64,000 bases of DNA, taken from NCBI RefSeq assembly GCF_022869005.1, contig NZ_JALIEA010000017.1, positions 1 to 64,000 of the forward strand. Direction: 5' to 3'. Below the pieces are notes generated by a model that saw only the letters and a list, made by a program, of their open reading frames with translations, was not told where the DNA came from and searched no databases. Position 1 is the stretch's first letter; each line of letters begins with the position of its first letter. The DNA comes from Corynebacterium kalidii (GTDB lineage Bacteria; Actinomycetota; Actinomycetes; Mycobacteriales; Mycobacteriaceae). Shown here one piece after another: positions 17,926 to 27,694 of the stretch. A program made the position numbers and the translations under genes.

Positions 17926-18516
17926 ATGCACTACCTGAAAGTGGTCTTCGCCACCGGAGTCGTCCCCGGCAAATGGTTCGGCAGGTTCGACGAACGCATG
18001 GACGGCTGGAAAGCGGCGTCGGCGGCGTCGGACAACCCACTCGTCCACGTGCTCGACGGGACGGCGGACATCGGCATCGTCCGGCTCCCCGGCGGATGGG
18101 ACGGTCTGCCGGAGACCAACGTCGACACGGCGGCCATGGAGGCCCTCGACGTCCACCGCGTCGTCCTCTACGAGGAGACCCCGGGTGTCGCGGTCCCCAA
18201 GGAACACGCCGTCGAGGCGGTGGGGGAGAACGAGGCCGTGACCCTGCAGGACATCGCCGACGAGACGGTGCTCTACCGCGGGGTGGACCCCGCCGCGGTG
18301 CGGGAGAACCTCGAGGTCGTCGCGGCGAATGTCGGTGTCGTCGTGGCGCCGCGGCCGTTGCTGCGCGGGGTGAACCGTCGCGGCGTCGTCCACCGGTCGC
18401 TGGCGGGGGTGGAGGGCACGTCGGTCGCCCTGGTCTGGCGCCGTGACCGTGACGACGACGTGATCCAGCAGTTCGTCGGCATCTGCCGTGGCCGACGCGC
18501 TTCCAGTTCACGCTGA
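17926..18516 (+). CDS. LysR-type substrate-binding domain protein without HTH
   Basis: Protein of 196 residues resembling the periplasmic-binding-like effector domain of LysR regulators: VVFATGVVPGKWFGRF at the start, ADIGIVRLP and VNRRGVVHRSL later. No DNA-binding helix-turn-helix is present. TACGAT (17913-17918) precedes the ATG at 17926 by seven bases, supporting this leaderless start; an ATG at 17917 overlaps the -10. The conserved divergent DUF5997 partner suggests they act together. Ligand and role unknown. Confidence 0.75.
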   Translation: MHYLKVVFATGVVPGKWFGRFDERMDGWKAASAASDNPLVHVLDGTADIGIVRLPGGWDGLPETNVDTAAMEALDVHRVVLYEETPGVAVPKEHAVEAVGENEAVTLQDIADETVLYRGVDPAAVRENLEVVAANVGVVVAPRPLLRGVNRRGVVHRSLAGVEGTSVALVWRRDRDDDVIQQFVGICRGRRASSSR

Positions 18517-18590
18517 CGCCACCGGTGAGTTCACGCAGACTTCATCTCACACCCATGTGATCTCCACGTCCGCTCCCTAGCCTCGGGGGC

Positions 18591-19982
18591 ATGACGAGAA
18601 CCACCGCCTCCTCATCCCCGTCCACCGGCCTCACGGCCGTCCCCGCAGCCGCCCCTACGGCGGTCACCACACGCGTGCGAACCTACGTGGTCGACACGTC
18701 GGTGCTGCTGTCGGACCCCTGGGCCCTGCTGAAGTTCGCCGAGCACCACGTGGTCCTGCCTGTCGTCGTGGTCGGTGAACTGGAGGTCAAGCGTCAGCAC
18801 CCGGAACTCGGCTGGTTCGCCCGCCAGGCACTCGGCCTTCTCGAGGACCTGCGCAGCGCCAGCGGGCGGCTCGACCAGGAAATCGAGGTCACCCCCGACG
18901 GCGGCACCCTGCGGGTGGAACTCAACCACGTCGACCAGTCCGTCCTCCCGGCCGGCCTGCGGGCCCGCTCCGACGACGGCGCGGACAACGACCGGCGGAT
19001 CCTCGCCTCGGCGCTCAACCTCCGTGCCGAGGGCAACGACGTCACACTGGTCACCAAGGACGTCCCCCTGCGGGTCAAGGCCGGCGCCGTCGGCCTGGAC
19101 GCCGACGAGTACCACGCCCAGGACGTCGTCCTCACCGGGTACGAGGGCATGGTCACCGCCGAGGTCAGCACCGGGCTCATCGACCGGATCTTCGCCGACG
19201 GCGTCGTCGACGCCACCGGCGAGATCGACGATGTCCTGGACCTGCCCGTGCACTGCGGGGTCCAGCTGACCTCGGGAAGCCAGTCGGCCCTCGCCCGGGT
19301 CGACTCCCACGGCATCCTGCGCCAGGTGCCGCAGGACCGGGAGGCGTTCGGACTCCGGGGCCGCAGCGCCCGCCAGCGGGTCGCGCTCGACGTCCTGCTC
19401 GACGAGGAAGTCGGCATCGTCTCCCTCGGCGGCTCCGCCGGCACCGGGAAGTCGGCGCTGGCGTTGTGCGCCGGCCTGGAGGCGGTGCTGGAACGGCAGA
19501 GCCACCGTCGTATCGTCGTCTTCCGGCCGCTGCACGCCGTCGGCGGCCAGGACCTCGGCTACCTGCCCGGTGACGGGGCGGAGAAGATGAACCCCTGGGC
19601 ACAGGCGGTCTACGACACCCTCGACGGCCTGGTCAGCCCCAATGTCCTCGACGAGATCGACGACCGCGGGCTCCTCGAGGTCCTGCCGTTGACCCACATC
19701 CGGGGCCGCAGCATCCACGACAGCTTCGTCATCGTCGACGAGGCACAGTCACTCGAACGGAACGTGTTGCTCACGGTCCTGTCGCGGCTGGGGCGCAACT
19801 CCCGGGTGGTGCTGACCCATGATGTCGCGCAGCGCGACAACCTGCGCGTCGGCCGCCACGACGGCATCCAGGCCGTCGTCGAGAAGCTCAAGGGGCACCC
19901 GTTATTCGCCCACGTCACACTGACCCGCTCCGAACGCTCGGCGGTGGCCGAACTGGTGACCAGTCTGCTCGAAAAAGGGTGA
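18591..19982 (+). CDS. phoH2: PhoH2-type PIN-PhoH toxin/helicase
   Basis: Fusion of a PIN ribonuclease domain (about residues 30-175; Asp35 in VVDTSVLL) and a PhoH ATPase domain (about 255-460; Walker A GSAGTGKS at 281-288, Walker B VIVDEAQ at about 381-387). Mycobacterial PhoH2 (Rv1095) is an RNA helicase and ribonuclease. The 463 residues include a Thr/Ala-rich N-terminal leader of about 28. TAGCCT (18578-18583) lies seven bases before the ATG. No separate small antitoxin frame is evident immediately upstream. Confidence 0.9.
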   Translation: MTRTTASSSPSTGLTAVPAAAPTAVTTRVRTYVVDTSVLLSDPWALLKFAEHHVVLPVVVVGELEVKRQHPELGWFARQALGLLEDLRSASGRLDQEIEVTPDGGTLRVELNHVDQSVLPAGLRARSDDGADNDRRILASALNLRAEGNDVTLVTKDVPLRVKAGAVGLDADEYHAQDVVLTGYEGMVTAEVSTGLIDRIFADGVVDATGEIDDVLDLPVHCGVQLTSGSQSALARVDSHGILRQVPQDREAFGLRGRSARQRVALDVLLDEEVGIVSLGGSAGTGKSALALCAGLEAVLERQSHRRIVVFRPLHAVGGQDLGYLPGDGAEKMNPWAQAVYDTLDGLVSPNVLDEIDDRGLLEVLPLTHIRGRSIHDSFVIVDEAQSLERNVLLTVLSRLGRNSRVVLTHDVAQRDNLRVGRHDGIQAVVEKLKGHPLFAHVTLTRSERSAVAELVTSLLEKG

Positions 19983-20031
19983 TGTGCTGCTGCGCTGCGC
20001 ACCTACCGTAGCCACGTTTACAATGCCTTCC

Positions 20032-20571
20032 ATGACATTCACGATTCGTCCTATGCGGGAGGACGACTACGCTCAGGTCGCGCGTATCCAGCAGTCCGGG
20101 ATGAACACCGGACACGCCACCTATGAGGGAGAACCGCTGTCCTGGGACGCGTTCATCGGGCACAAGATCGCCGAGCTCACCTTCGTCGCCGATGAGGACG
20201 GGGACGTGCTGGGGTGGGTCGCGGCGTCGCGGGCGTCCCGGCGGGACGTTTTCGCGGGCGTCCTGGAGGACTCGGTGTACATCGCACCGGACGCGGCCGG
20301 CAGGGGAGTGGCGGGAGCACTGCTCGACCACCTGATCGCCGAGGCGACGGAGGCCGGCTACTGGGCGATCCACTCGACGGTGTTCCCGGAGAACGCCGGC
20401 TCGGTGAAACTGCACCGCTCGCGGGGATTCACCGAGATCGGTGTCGCCCACACGATGGCCCGGATGAACTACGGGCCGATGGAGGGACGTTGGAGGGACA
20501 TCCTCCTGCTGGAGAAGATCCTCGAGGGGGGACCCGCCTACCCGGAGTACCGGGAGCGGGTCAAGGACTGA
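20032..20571 (+). CDS. GNAT N-acetyltransferase, Pat/Bar type
   Basis: Acetyl-CoA transferase of 179 residues resembling phosphinothricin/methionine-sulfoximine acetyltransferases: FTIRPMREDDY start, EDSVYIAPDAAGRGVAGALLDHL acetyl-CoA motif, FPENAGSVKLHRSRGF and the WRDILLLEK end. TACAAT (20019-20024) is seven bases before the ATG at 20032, so the mRNA is likely leaderless. Known relatives detoxify amino-acid analogues; the native substrate is not shown. Confidence 0.85.
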   Translation: MTFTIRPMREDDYAQVARIQQSGMNTGHATYEGEPLSWDAFIGHKIAELTFVADEDGDVLGWVAASRASRRDVFAGVLEDSVYIAPDAAGRGVAGALLDHLIAEATEAGYWAIHSTVFPENAGSVKLHRSRGFTEIGVAHTMARMNYGPMEGRWRDILLLEKILEGGPAYPEYRERVKD

Positions 20572-20577
20572 CCGCCG

Positions 20578-22191
20578 CTACTCCACGGTGTCCTTGAGCT
20601 TGTCCTGGCGGGTGAACAGCAGCACGACACCGGCGACGACGGCCAGGGGGATCAGCACCGTGAAGATCGGCACCAGGGCGTCGTTGTAGCTGGTGATCAC
20701 GGCCTCGTGCAGGGCGCCGGGCAGGTGGCTGACCATGTCGGGGGTGATGCTGTGGGAGCCGCTGGAGGAGAACGAGTCGGCGTACGGGGCGGCCTCCGGG
20801 CCCATCTCCTGCATGGCGGCGGGAACCCGTTCGCCCATCATCGTCTGCAGGCGCGAGGTGAACACCGAGCCCACCACCGCGGAGCCCACCGACATGCCGA
20901 TCTGCCGGAAGAAGTTGTTCGACGCCGTCGCGGTACCCACCATGCTGACCGGGAAGGCGTTCTGCACCATCAGCACCAGGATCTGCATGGCGCAGCCCAG
21001 GCCGAAACCGAAGACGAACAGGACCAGGCCCAGGTGCAGGAGACTGTCGTGGGTCTGGAGACCACCGAGCAGGAACAGGCCGACGGCGGTGATGAACATG
21101 CCCACCACCGGGTACCACTTGTAGCGGCCCGTCCGGCTGACGATGATGCCGACGACGATGGAGGTCGGCATCATGCCGAGGATCATCGGGATCATCATCA
21201 GACCGGCCTTCGTCGGCGACATGCCGTGGACCATCTGGATGTAGGTCGGCATGTAGGACAACGTGCCGAGCATGACCACACCGATGACCAGGCCGGCCAG
21301 GGTGCACAGCACGAAGTTCCGGTTGGCGAACAGCGCCATCGGGATGAGCGGCTCCTTGGCACGCAGCTCCGCCAGGACGAACAGCACCGCGCACACCACG
21401 GTGGCGACGATCAGCCCGATGATGGTGGCCGAACCCCACTCGTAGTCCTTGCCGCCCCAGCTGAGGAAGAGGATCAGGCAGGTGGCGAAGCCGGCCATGA
21501 ACACCGTTCCCCAGACGTCCAGCCGGGCCTTGCCGTCGCCGCGGGCGGGCAGGTGCATGGCGAACACGGCGATCACGATGGCGACCAGCGCCAGGGGCAC
21601 GTTGAACCAGAGGGCCCAGCGCCAGCCCGGCCCGTCGGTGAAGAACCCGCCGAGCAGCGGGCCGAGGACGGACGACAGGCCGAAGACCGAGCCCATCAGC
21701 CCCATGTACTTGCCGCGCTGACGGGCCGGGATGATGTCGGCGATGATCGCCTGGGAGAGCACCATCATGCCGCCGCCGCCGAGACCCTGGATGGCGCGGG
21801 CGATGATGATGACCCAGATGCTCTGCCCCAGGGCGCCGACGACGGAGCCGATGAGGTACATGCTCAGGGCGAAGATGAACAGCGGCTTGCGGCCGACCTG
21901 GTCGCCGAGTTTGCCGTAGATCGGCAGGCCGATGGTCTGCGCCAGCAGGAACGCGGTGATCACCCAGCTCATCTGGTCGACACCGCCGAGTTCGCCGACG
22001 ACGGTCGGCAGGGCGGTGGCGAAGATGGTCTGCCCCAGCGACACCAGCAGCATGCCGAGCATGAGGCTGGCGAAGACCAGGGGGATGTTGTTCTTCGAGG
22101 CGTGGCTGGCCTCGGCGGCCGCGGTGGCTGCAGCGGCCTCAGGTGCCTCAGGCGCCGTCGGCGACGGGCCGGTGGTCTTGTCTGTGGTCAT
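20578..22191 (-). CDS. MFS drug efflux transporter, DHA2 (14-helix) family
   Basis: Proton-driven exporter of 537 residues with about 14 hydrophobic helices after a 35-residue Ala/Pro-rich cytosolic start. The MFS motif GKLGDQVGRKPLF follows helix 2, and motif C (GSVFGLSSVLGPLLGG) lies in helix 5, as in EmrB/QacA relatives. It is encoded 54 bases downstream of a TetR regulator on the same strand, a common arrangement for inducible efflux. Substrate unknown. Confidence 0.9.
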   Translation of the reverse strand: MTTDKTTGPSPTAPEAPEAAAATAAAEASHASKNNIPLVFASLMLGMLLVSLGQTIFATALPTVVGELGGVDQMSWVITAFLLAQTIGLPIYGKLGDQVGRKPLFIFALSMYLIGSVVGALGQSIWVIIIARAIQGLGGGGMMVLSQAIIADIIPARQRGKYMGLMGSVFGLSSVLGPLLGGFFTDGPGWRWALWFNVPLALVAIVIAVFAMHLPARGDGKARLDVWGTVFMAGFATCLILFLSWGGKDYEWGSATIIGLIVATVVCAVLFVLAELRAKEPLIPMALFANRNFVLCTLAGLVIGVVMLGTLSYMPTYIQMVHGMSPTKAGLMMIPMILGMMPTSIVVGIIVSRTGRYKWYPVVGMFITAVGLFLLGGLQTHDSLLHLGLVLFVFGFGLGCAMQILVLMVQNAFPVSMVGTATASNNFFRQIGMSVGSAVVGSVFTSRLQTMMGERVPAAMQEMGPEAAPYADSFSSSGSHSITPDMVSHLPGALHEAVITSYNDALVPIFTVLIPLAVVAGVVLLFTRQDKLKDTVE

Positions 22192-22245
22192 GGAGGATCT
22201 CTTCTCGTGCTTTCTTACGTGGAGGGGTGGACGGGTGGGTGGGGG

Positions 22246-22944
22246 TCAGTCCCAGCCGTGGGAGTAGGTGGCCGCGAGGGCGGTCATGTGGCGGCCGCTG
22301 TGGGTCAGGACCTCCCACTTGGTCAACTCCGGTTGCTCACGGTGGAGCAGGCTTCCGGTGGCCAGCGCGGTGCGGATCAGGCCCGTCAACTGCAGCGCCT
22401 CGTGGTGTACCGAGACGTCCGGCAGTTGCCGGTGTTCGGGGAACAGTGTGAGGAACGAGGTGATGGCGGCCAGGATGTCTCCGGCCAGGGTGTCGAACCT
22501 CCGCATGCCTGCGGCGCTGAGCTCGGGGGTCTCCATGACGATCTGGCGTCTACGCTCCCGGATCCGGAGGGTGGTGTCCCGGTCGGGGGACAGCCGTAGC
22601 GAGGTGTCCGGGTCTTTGTCGACGACGTGCCCGATGTACTCGAGGATGTCACGGATGATGTTGGGCGAGTCGGTGGTGGCGAAGGCCTCCAGGTCGGCCG
22701 CGGGGATCGGGGGTGCGCCCCGTCCGGCGGCGACCTGGTCCTTGGAGTCGAAGTAGTTGAAGAACGTCCGCCGACTCACCTCGGCCTTCTCACAGATCTC
22801 GTCGATGGTGACCTGGTGGAATCCACGTTCCAGGATGAGGGCCGTGGCGCAGTCCTCGATGCGTAGACGGGTCTCCCGGCGTTTACGCTCGCGGAGGCCG
22901 CAGTCGTCGGCACCCAGGGTGGATTCATTCCGTGTCTCAGTCAC
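22246..22944 (-). CDS. TetR family repressor of adjacent efflux gene
   Basis: Protein of 232 residues. The N-terminal helix-turn-helix at about residues 43-65 (VTIDEICEKAEVSRRTFFNYF) is typical; the C-terminal ligand domain is not specific. It is the first gene of a likely operon with the MFS gene. A TTGCA-N5-TGCAA palindrome (22971-22985) lies 26 bases upstream of its ATG in an AT-rich promoter, suggesting autoregulation and inducer release by the exported compound. Confidence 0.9.
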   Translation of the reverse strand: MTETRNESTLGADDCGLRERKRRETRLRIEDCATALILERGFHQVTIDEICEKAEVSRRTFFNYFDSKDQVAAGRGAPPIPAADLEAFATTDSPNIIRDILEYIGHVVDKDPDTSLRLSPDRDTTLRIRERRRQIVMETPELSAAGMRRFDTLAGDILAAITSFLTLFPEHRQLPDVSVHHEALQLTGLIRTALATGSLLHREQPELTKWEVLTHSGRHMTALAATYSHGWD

Positions 22945-22970
22945 GGAACAGGTCTACACCCGGTGAAAAC

Positions 22971-22985
22971 TTGCACGCAATGCAA
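22971..22985. promoter_or_regulatory. Putative TetR operator
   Basis: TTGCA-N5-TGCAA inside an AT-rich stretch upstream of the TetR gene. Read leftward, TTGCAT may serve as a -35 with TAGACC as a weak -10, so a bound repressor would block its own promoter. Confidence 0.5.
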
Positions 22986-23015
22986 AAATAACGTTAACCC
23001 CCTTATGGGGGTGAG

Positions 23016-23915
23016 TCAGTGGTGGCGCGTCTGCTGGTGGTGGCGCAGAACGAGAGGAGAATCACCCGAACCGTGCCGCACCCACAACGACGTACGAACC
23101 GTGGTCCCGTAGGGCCCCGACGCGCGGGAGCGGACGAGTACCGCGCCGTCGGCCACGGACTCGGCCACCACGTCGGAGACGTCGAGGCGGTCGAAACCAC
23201 GCAGCGGGGCCAGGGAATCGAGGAAAGCCCCCCGGTCCAGTACCGCCCCGGTGCTGTCGACGACGCAGAGATCTGGGTGCAGCAGCGCCTCGGCGAACTC
23301 CCGGTTGCCGCGCACCTCGTCGGTGTAGAGGGCGAGCTCCCGCGTCGCGGCGTCGTCCACCGACGGACCGGACGGCTCAGCCGGGGCAGCGGGCTCAGCC
23401 GGGGCAGCGGCGGCAGCGGGCGACGACGGGGTGCCGGGCGCACCGTCGAGCCCGGGGCCGGTGACAGGCGAGCGTCCTGCGGAGTAGGCGGTGGCCGCGG
23501 CGTTGGCACGGGCGTCCGCGGCCTCGTTCATCGGGTGACCGGCATGCCCCTTCACCCACTGGAAGTCGACGTCGCGGCCCTGCATCGCCGCGTCGATGGC
23601 CTGCATCAGTTCGACGTTCTGGACGGGTTTGCCGTCGCGCTTCTTCCAACCCTTGCGCTTCCAGCCGGCCATCCACTTGGTCACGGAGTTGATCACGTAC
23701 TGGGAGTCGCACAGGATCAGCAGGTGCTCGTCCGCGGTGGCGGGGTGGGCCGCGGTGGACTCCAGCAGGTCGAGGACGGCCTTCAGCTCGCCCATGTTGT
23801 TGGTCCCGTGGGGCCATCCTCCGGCGCGCCAGTGGTCGTCGTCGATGTACCAGGCCCAGCCGGCGGGGCCGGGGTTTCCGAGGGCGGAGCCGTCAGCGGC
23901 TGCGGTGATCGTCAT
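23016..23915 (-). CDS. rnhA: Ribonuclease HI with C-terminal NTF2-like domain
   Basis: The first 145 residues are a complete RNase HI that cuts RNA in RNA-DNA hybrids; catalytic Asp8, Glu43, Asp70 and Asp134 are visible, with the KGHAGH loop. A linker rich in Ala/Pro/Ser (about 150-190) leads to a second domain (about 190-299, DDAATRELALYTDEVRGN onward) resembling the NTF2/DUF4440 fold. The total of 299 residues is about twice the usual RnhA. The role of the extra domain is unknown. The start at 23915 is the first Met before the nuclease core. Confidence 0.88.
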   Translation of the reverse strand: MTITAAADGSALGNPGPAGWAWYIDDDHWRAGGWPHGTNNMGELKAVLDLLESTAAHPATADEHLLILCDSQYVINSVTKWMAGWKRKGWKKRDGKPVQNVELMQAIDAAMQGRDVDFQWVKGHAGHPMNEAADARANAAATAYSAGRSPVTGPGLDGAPGTPSSPAAAAAPAEPAAPAEPSGPSVDDAATRELALYTDEVRGNREFAEALLHPDLCVVDSTGAVLDRGAFLDSLAPLRGFDRLDVSDVVAESVADGAVLVRSRASGPYGTTVRTSLWVRHGSGDSPLVLRHHQQTRHH

Positions 23916-23971
23916 GGTGTGTATCGTCGCACACCCCGGACCGGCCCCGCCGCACACCCGTGAGAACACGA

Positions 23972-24036
23972 CAGGGCGCCGCGGCGGTGTACGCCACGGC
24001 GCCCTGGGGCGGGTGACGCCGGATCCCCGGCGTCAC
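23972..24036 (-). terminator. Two stem-loops after fumC
   Basis: Ten-base stem CAGGGCGCCG/CGGCGCCCTG (23972-23981 with 23997-24006) and ten-base stem GTGACGCCGG/CCGGCGTCAC (24013-24022 with 24027-24036). They lie just past the fumC stop. Neither has a U-run, so they may be termination or RNA-stability hairpins. Confidence 0.6.
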
Positions 24037-24057
24037 GTCCCGGTCTCGGTCCCGGTC

Positions 24058-25455
24058 TCAGTCGCGGTCGGTGTTGGCCATTGCCAGCACGTCGAGGCGC
24101 TTGTCCAGCTCCTCCTCCGACAGGGTGTCGGGGACGTAGCCCAGGTCGATGACGGTCTGGCGGATAGTCTTGCCCTCCGCCAGTGCGGTCTTGGCGACCT
24201 TGGCCGCCGCCTCGTAACCGATGGCGGAGTTCAGCGGGGTCACGATGGACGGTGACGACTCGGCCAGGGTGCGCATACGCTCCGTGTTCGGCTCGATGCC
24301 GTCGACCAGGCGCTCGGCGAAGACGCGCGAGGTGTTGGCCAGCAGCTTGGCGGACTCGAGCACGTTGCGGGCCATCATCGGGATGAACACGTTGAGCTCG
24401 AAGTGGCCCTGGGCACCGCCGAAGGCGATCGCGGCGTCGTTGCCGATGACCTGTGCGGCGACCTGGGTGGCGGTCTCACACAGCACCGGGTTGACCTTGC
24501 CCGGCATGATCGACGAGCCCGGCTGCAGGTCGGGAAGGTGGATCTCGGCGAAGCCGGTCAGCGGGCCGGAGCCCATCATGCGGATGTCGTTGGCGATCTT
24601 GTTCAGCGACACGGCGATGGTGCGCATCGCGCCGGAGAACTCGACGAGCGCGTCGCGTGCGGCCTGGGCCTCGAAGTGGTTCTCGGCCTCGGTCAGCTGC
24701 TCGACACCGGTGAGCTTCTTGAGCTCCTCGGTGACCTTCGCACCGAAGTCGGCGGAGGTGTTCAGGCCGGTACCGGTCGCGGTGCCGCCGATGGCCAGCT
24801 CGCCCAGGCGGGGGAGGGTGGCCTCGACACGCTCGATACCGAGCTCGATCTGGCGTGCGTAACCGCCGAACTCCTGTCCCAGGGTCACCGGGACGGCGTC
24901 CATGAGGTGGGTGCGGCCGGACTTGACCTCGTTCTTCCACTCCGCGGCCTTGGCGGCCAGGGAGGTGTGCAGGACCTTCAGCGCGGGGATCAGGTCGGTG
25001 ACGGCGGCCTCGGTCGCCGCGACGTGGGTCGCGGTGGGGAAGGTGTCGTTGGACGACTGGCCCATGTTGACGTCGTCGTTCGGGTGGACGTCCACACCGT
25101 TCTGCTTGGCCAGCGAGGCGATGACCTCGTTGGTGTTCATGTTCGACGAGGTGCCGGAACCGGTCTGGAAGACGTCGATCGGGAACTCGTCGTTGTAGGT
25201 GCCCTCGGCGATGGCCTTGCCGGCGGCGATGATGGCGTCGGCCTTCTCGCCGTCCAGCGCGCCGGCGTCCTTGTTGACCTGGGCGCAGGCTGCCTTCAGC
25301 AGGCCCATGGCGCGGATCTGTGCGGCCTCCAACGGACGGTCGGAGATCGGGAAGTTCTCCACAGCGCGCTGGGTCTGGGCACGCCACAGGGCGTTGACCG
25401 GGACCTTGACCTCGCCCATGGTGTCGTGCTCGATGCGGAATTCCTGCTCACTCAT
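24058..25455 (-). CDS. fumC: Class II fumarate hydratase
   Basis: TCA-cycle enzyme interconverting fumarate and malate, iron-independent class. The superfamily signature [11 protein letters not shown] is present, along with [12 protein letters not shown] and [11 protein letters not shown] substrate-binding motifs. The 465 residues are full length. Located between rnhA and glpX, the conserved neighbourhood in mycolic-acid bacteria. The leader carries GGAAGGA before the ATG at 25455. Confidence 0.97.
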   Translation of the reverse strand: MSEQEFRIEHDTMGEVKVPVNALWRAQTQRAVENFPISDRPLEAAQIRAMGLLKAACAQVNKDAGALDGEKADAIIAAGKAIAEGTYNDEFPIDVFQTGSGTSSNMNTNEVIASLAKQNGVDVHPNDDVNMGQSSNDTFPTATHVAATEAAVTDLIPALKVLHTSLAAKAAEWKNEVKSGRTHLMDAVPVTLGQEFGGYARQIELGIERVEATLPRLGELAIGGTATGTGLNTSADFGAKVTEELKKLTGVEQLTEAENHFEAQAARDALVEFSGAMRTIAVSLNKIANDIRMMGSGPLTGFAEIHLPDLQPGSSIMPGKVNPVLCETATQVAAQVIGNDAAIAFGGAQGHFELNVFIPMMARNVLESAKLLANTSRVFAERLVDGIEPNTERMRTLAESSPSIVTPLNSAIGYEAAAKVAKTALAEGKTIRQTVIDLGYVPDTLSEEELDKRLDVLAMANTDRD

Positions 25456-25552
25456 AATGAACTGTCGTGTCCTTCCTGATTATTGTGTCGACTGACATAT
25501 GAGGGTACCCGCACCGTGACGGCGACGGGACCCTGCGGGGGTGGGGCCGGTG

Positions 25553-26584
25553 CTAGATGTAGTCCTGCACGGAGTATTCCTTCAGCTTCTGCAGCTGGTG
25601 GGTCGCCTCGATGGTCCGGATCGTGCCCGAGCGTGACCGCATGACCATCGACCGGGTTGTCGCGCCACCGGCGCGGTAGCTCACACCGCGCAGCATGTCG
25701 CCGTTGGTGACGCCGGTGGCCACGAAGTAGCAGTTGTCCGAGGACACCAGGTCGTTGGTGCCGAGCACGGTGTCCAGGGACAGACCGGCGTCGATGGCCT
25801 TCTTCCGCTCCGCGTCGTCAGTGGGGGCCAGGATGCCCTGGATCTCCCCGCCCATGCACTTCATCGCGCAGGCGGTGATGATCCCCTCCGGGGTGCCGCC
25901 GGTCCCCATCATCAGGTCCACGGCGTTGTTCTCGCCGGCGGCGGCGACGGCACCGGCGACATCGCCGTCACCGATGAGGCGGACCTTCGCGCCGGCGGCG
26001 CGGATCTCGGCGATGAGCTCGGCGTGGCGCGGCCGGTCGAGGACGATCACGGTGACGTCCGAGGGGTGCACGCCCTTGGCCTTCGCCACGGCGTTGATGT
26101 TGTGGGAGGCCGGGGCCTCGATGTCGATCGCACCGGCGGCTTCCGGACCGACGGCGATCTTCTTCATGTAGAACACGGCGGAGGGGTCGTACATCGACCC
26201 GCGTTCGGCGGCGGCCAGCACGGAGATGGCGTTGGGACGGCCCTCGGCCATCAGGGTGGTGCCGTCGACCGGGTCGACGGCGATGTCCACCGCGGGGCCC
26301 TCGCCGGTGCCGACCTGCTCGCCGTTGAACAGCATCGGGGCCTCGTCCTTCTCGCCCTCACCGATGATCACGGTCCCGTCCATCTGCACGGTGTTGATCA
26401 TCCGACGCATAGCGTCGACGGCGGCGCCGTCACCGGCCTCCTTCTTGCCGCGTCCCACCCATTTCCCGGACGCCAGCGCCGCAGCCTCGGTGACGCGGAC
26501 GAGTTCCATGGCGAGGTTGCGGTCCGGGGAGGACGTCGGCAGCGCCTCGGGAGGGGTGGGGACAGAGTCGGATCCGGAAGTCAT
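25553..26584 (-). CDS. glpX: Fructose-1,6-bisphosphatase class II
   Basis: Gluconeogenic phosphatase producing fructose 6-phosphate. Motifs include [11 protein letters not shown] (metal binding), [16 protein letters not shown] and MGTGGTPEG. From the ATG at 26584 the product is 343 residues, typical for GlpX; the frame stays open upstream but that extension is Ser/Pro-rich and lies over the divergent promoter, so it is rejected. In corynebacteria GlpX is the main FBPase. Confidence 0.95.
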   Translation of the reverse strand: MTSGSDSVPTPPEALPTSSPDRNLAMELVRVTEAAALASGKWVGRGKKEAGDGAAVDAMRRMINTVQMDGTVIIGEGEKDEAPMLFNGEQVGTGEGPAVDIAVDPVDGTTLMAEGRPNAISVLAAAERGSMYDPSAVFYMKKIAVGPEAAGAIDIEAPASHNINAVAKAKGVHPSDVTVIVLDRPRHAELIAEIRAAGAKVRLIGDGDVAGAVAAAGENNAVDLMMGTGGTPEGIITACAMKCMGGEIQGILAPTDDAERKKAIDAGLSLDTVLGTNDLVSSDNCYFVATGVTNGDMLRGVSYRAGGATTRSMVMRSRSGTIRTIEATHQLQKLKEYSVQDYI

Positions 26585-26777
26585 GGGTGACCAGCTTTCT
26601 GAAATCGGTGGAGCTTCGGGGGTACCTCCATTCTTCCATGCGGCTGTCCGTCCGTCCTGCGCAGGTGTACCCACTCCGCAGGACGCGGCCACCGGACGGC
26701 TGGTCGCGGCCGTTCCCGCCCGTCGCGCGGGTGCACGGTTAGGGTCCCCGGGGTGGTCGTCTGCAATAATCGGTGCC

Positions 26778-27377
26778 GTGAAACTCGAGAAACCGCGCAT
26801 GTTCACCTCCACCCGCGACCTGCTGCTGTCGCTGGGGGTGCTGGGGTTGGTGATGGCGTTCTCCGTCGGATTCACCGGCCTGTGCAGCTACAACCCTGGC
26901 CCGGCGGACACCACCGGCCAGGTCAACGAGGTCGACATCGACGCGATTCTCGGCAGTGAAGCGCGGAGCCTGAGCTTCCCGGTGCGGAACCCGGAGCTGC
27001 CGGACAGCTGGCAGGCGAACTCGGGTCGCCGGACGACCGTGGCCGGCGAGCCGTCCTCGATCGCCGGATGGGTCATCGACGAGAAGCACTTCGTCTCCCT
27101 GACGCAGACAGGGGTCGACCTCGAGGACGCCGTCGCCGACGTCGACGACGAGTACCGTGAGGAGACCGGGACGTACCGCAGCACCCCGTCGGGCAGGACG
27201 GCGGAGACCGCCGAGAACCCGGTGACCTGGCGGATCTACACCGGCGACGACGCCCGCACCGTGTGGGCGGCGGACCTGGGGGACTCCACGGTGATGCTGT
27301 CGGGCACCGCCACCACCGAGCTGTACGAGACCCTGGCGGACAAGGTCGTGTCCACCGACCCGATCACCGTCGGTTAA
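26778..27377 (+). CDS. DUF4245 membrane-anchored protein
   Basis: Protein of 199 residues with an N-terminal helix (about 15-38, [21 protein letters not shown]) followed by an exported domain; matches DUF4245, whose gene sits next to glpX in mycobacteria (Rv1100). The GTG at 26778 follows an AATAAT -10 (26765-26770) by seven bases; an in-frame ATG at 26799 is an alternative. A signal anchor is more likely than cleavage since no clear site is visible. Function unknown. Confidence 0.8.
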   Translation: MKLEKPRMFTSTRDLLLSLGVLGLVMAFSVGFTGLCSYNPGPADTTGQVNEVDIDAILGSEARSLSFPVRNPELPDSWQANSGRRTTVAGEPSSIAGWVIDEKHFVSLTQTGVDLEDAVADVDDEYREETGTYRSTPSGRTAETAENPVTWRIYTGDDARTVWAADLGDSTVMLSGTATTELYETLADKVVSTDPITVG

Positions 27378-27430
27378 GGCGCGGTCCCTTCACACAGCGA
27401 CGTCCTACCGGGCTATCCGGAAGGCCCCGC

Positions 27431-27694
27431 CTACTCGGCCGCGTCGCCGGGCTCGCCGGTGCTCTGGTCACCGCGGTTCTGCAGGGCGGTCTCGACCCGC
27501 TGGGCGGCGCCGTCCAGGTAACGCTCGCAGTAGGCGGCCAGCTCCTCACCGCGTTCCCAGAAGCGCAGTGACTCGTCCAGGCTCATCTGGCCGAGTTCGA
27601 GGATCTTGACGACCTCGACCAGTTCGTCGCGTGCCTGTTCGTAGCTCAGTTCGTCGAGGGGGCGGAAGGTCTGCTTGTCGTCGTTGTTACTCAT
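27431..27694 (-). CDS. xseB: Exodeoxyribonuclease VII small subunit
   Basis: Small helical subunit (87 residues) of ExoVII, which degrades single-stranded DNA from both ends. The family core [28 protein letters not shown] is recognisable at residues about 15-42, followed by [21 protein letters not shown]. The start at 27694 overlaps the xseA stop by eight bases, indicating translational coupling with the large subunit. Confidence 0.93.
   Translation of the reverse strand: MSNNDDKQTFRPLDELSYEQARDELVEVVKILELGQMSLDESLRFWERGEELAAYCERYLDGAAQRVETALQNRGDQSTGEPGDAAE

Noticed and set aside
20707..22599. Rightward 630-codon open frame
   Set aside because: Antisense to the MFS transporter and TetR genes; His/Asp/Glu/Gln-rich sequence without domains is a shadow of those genes.
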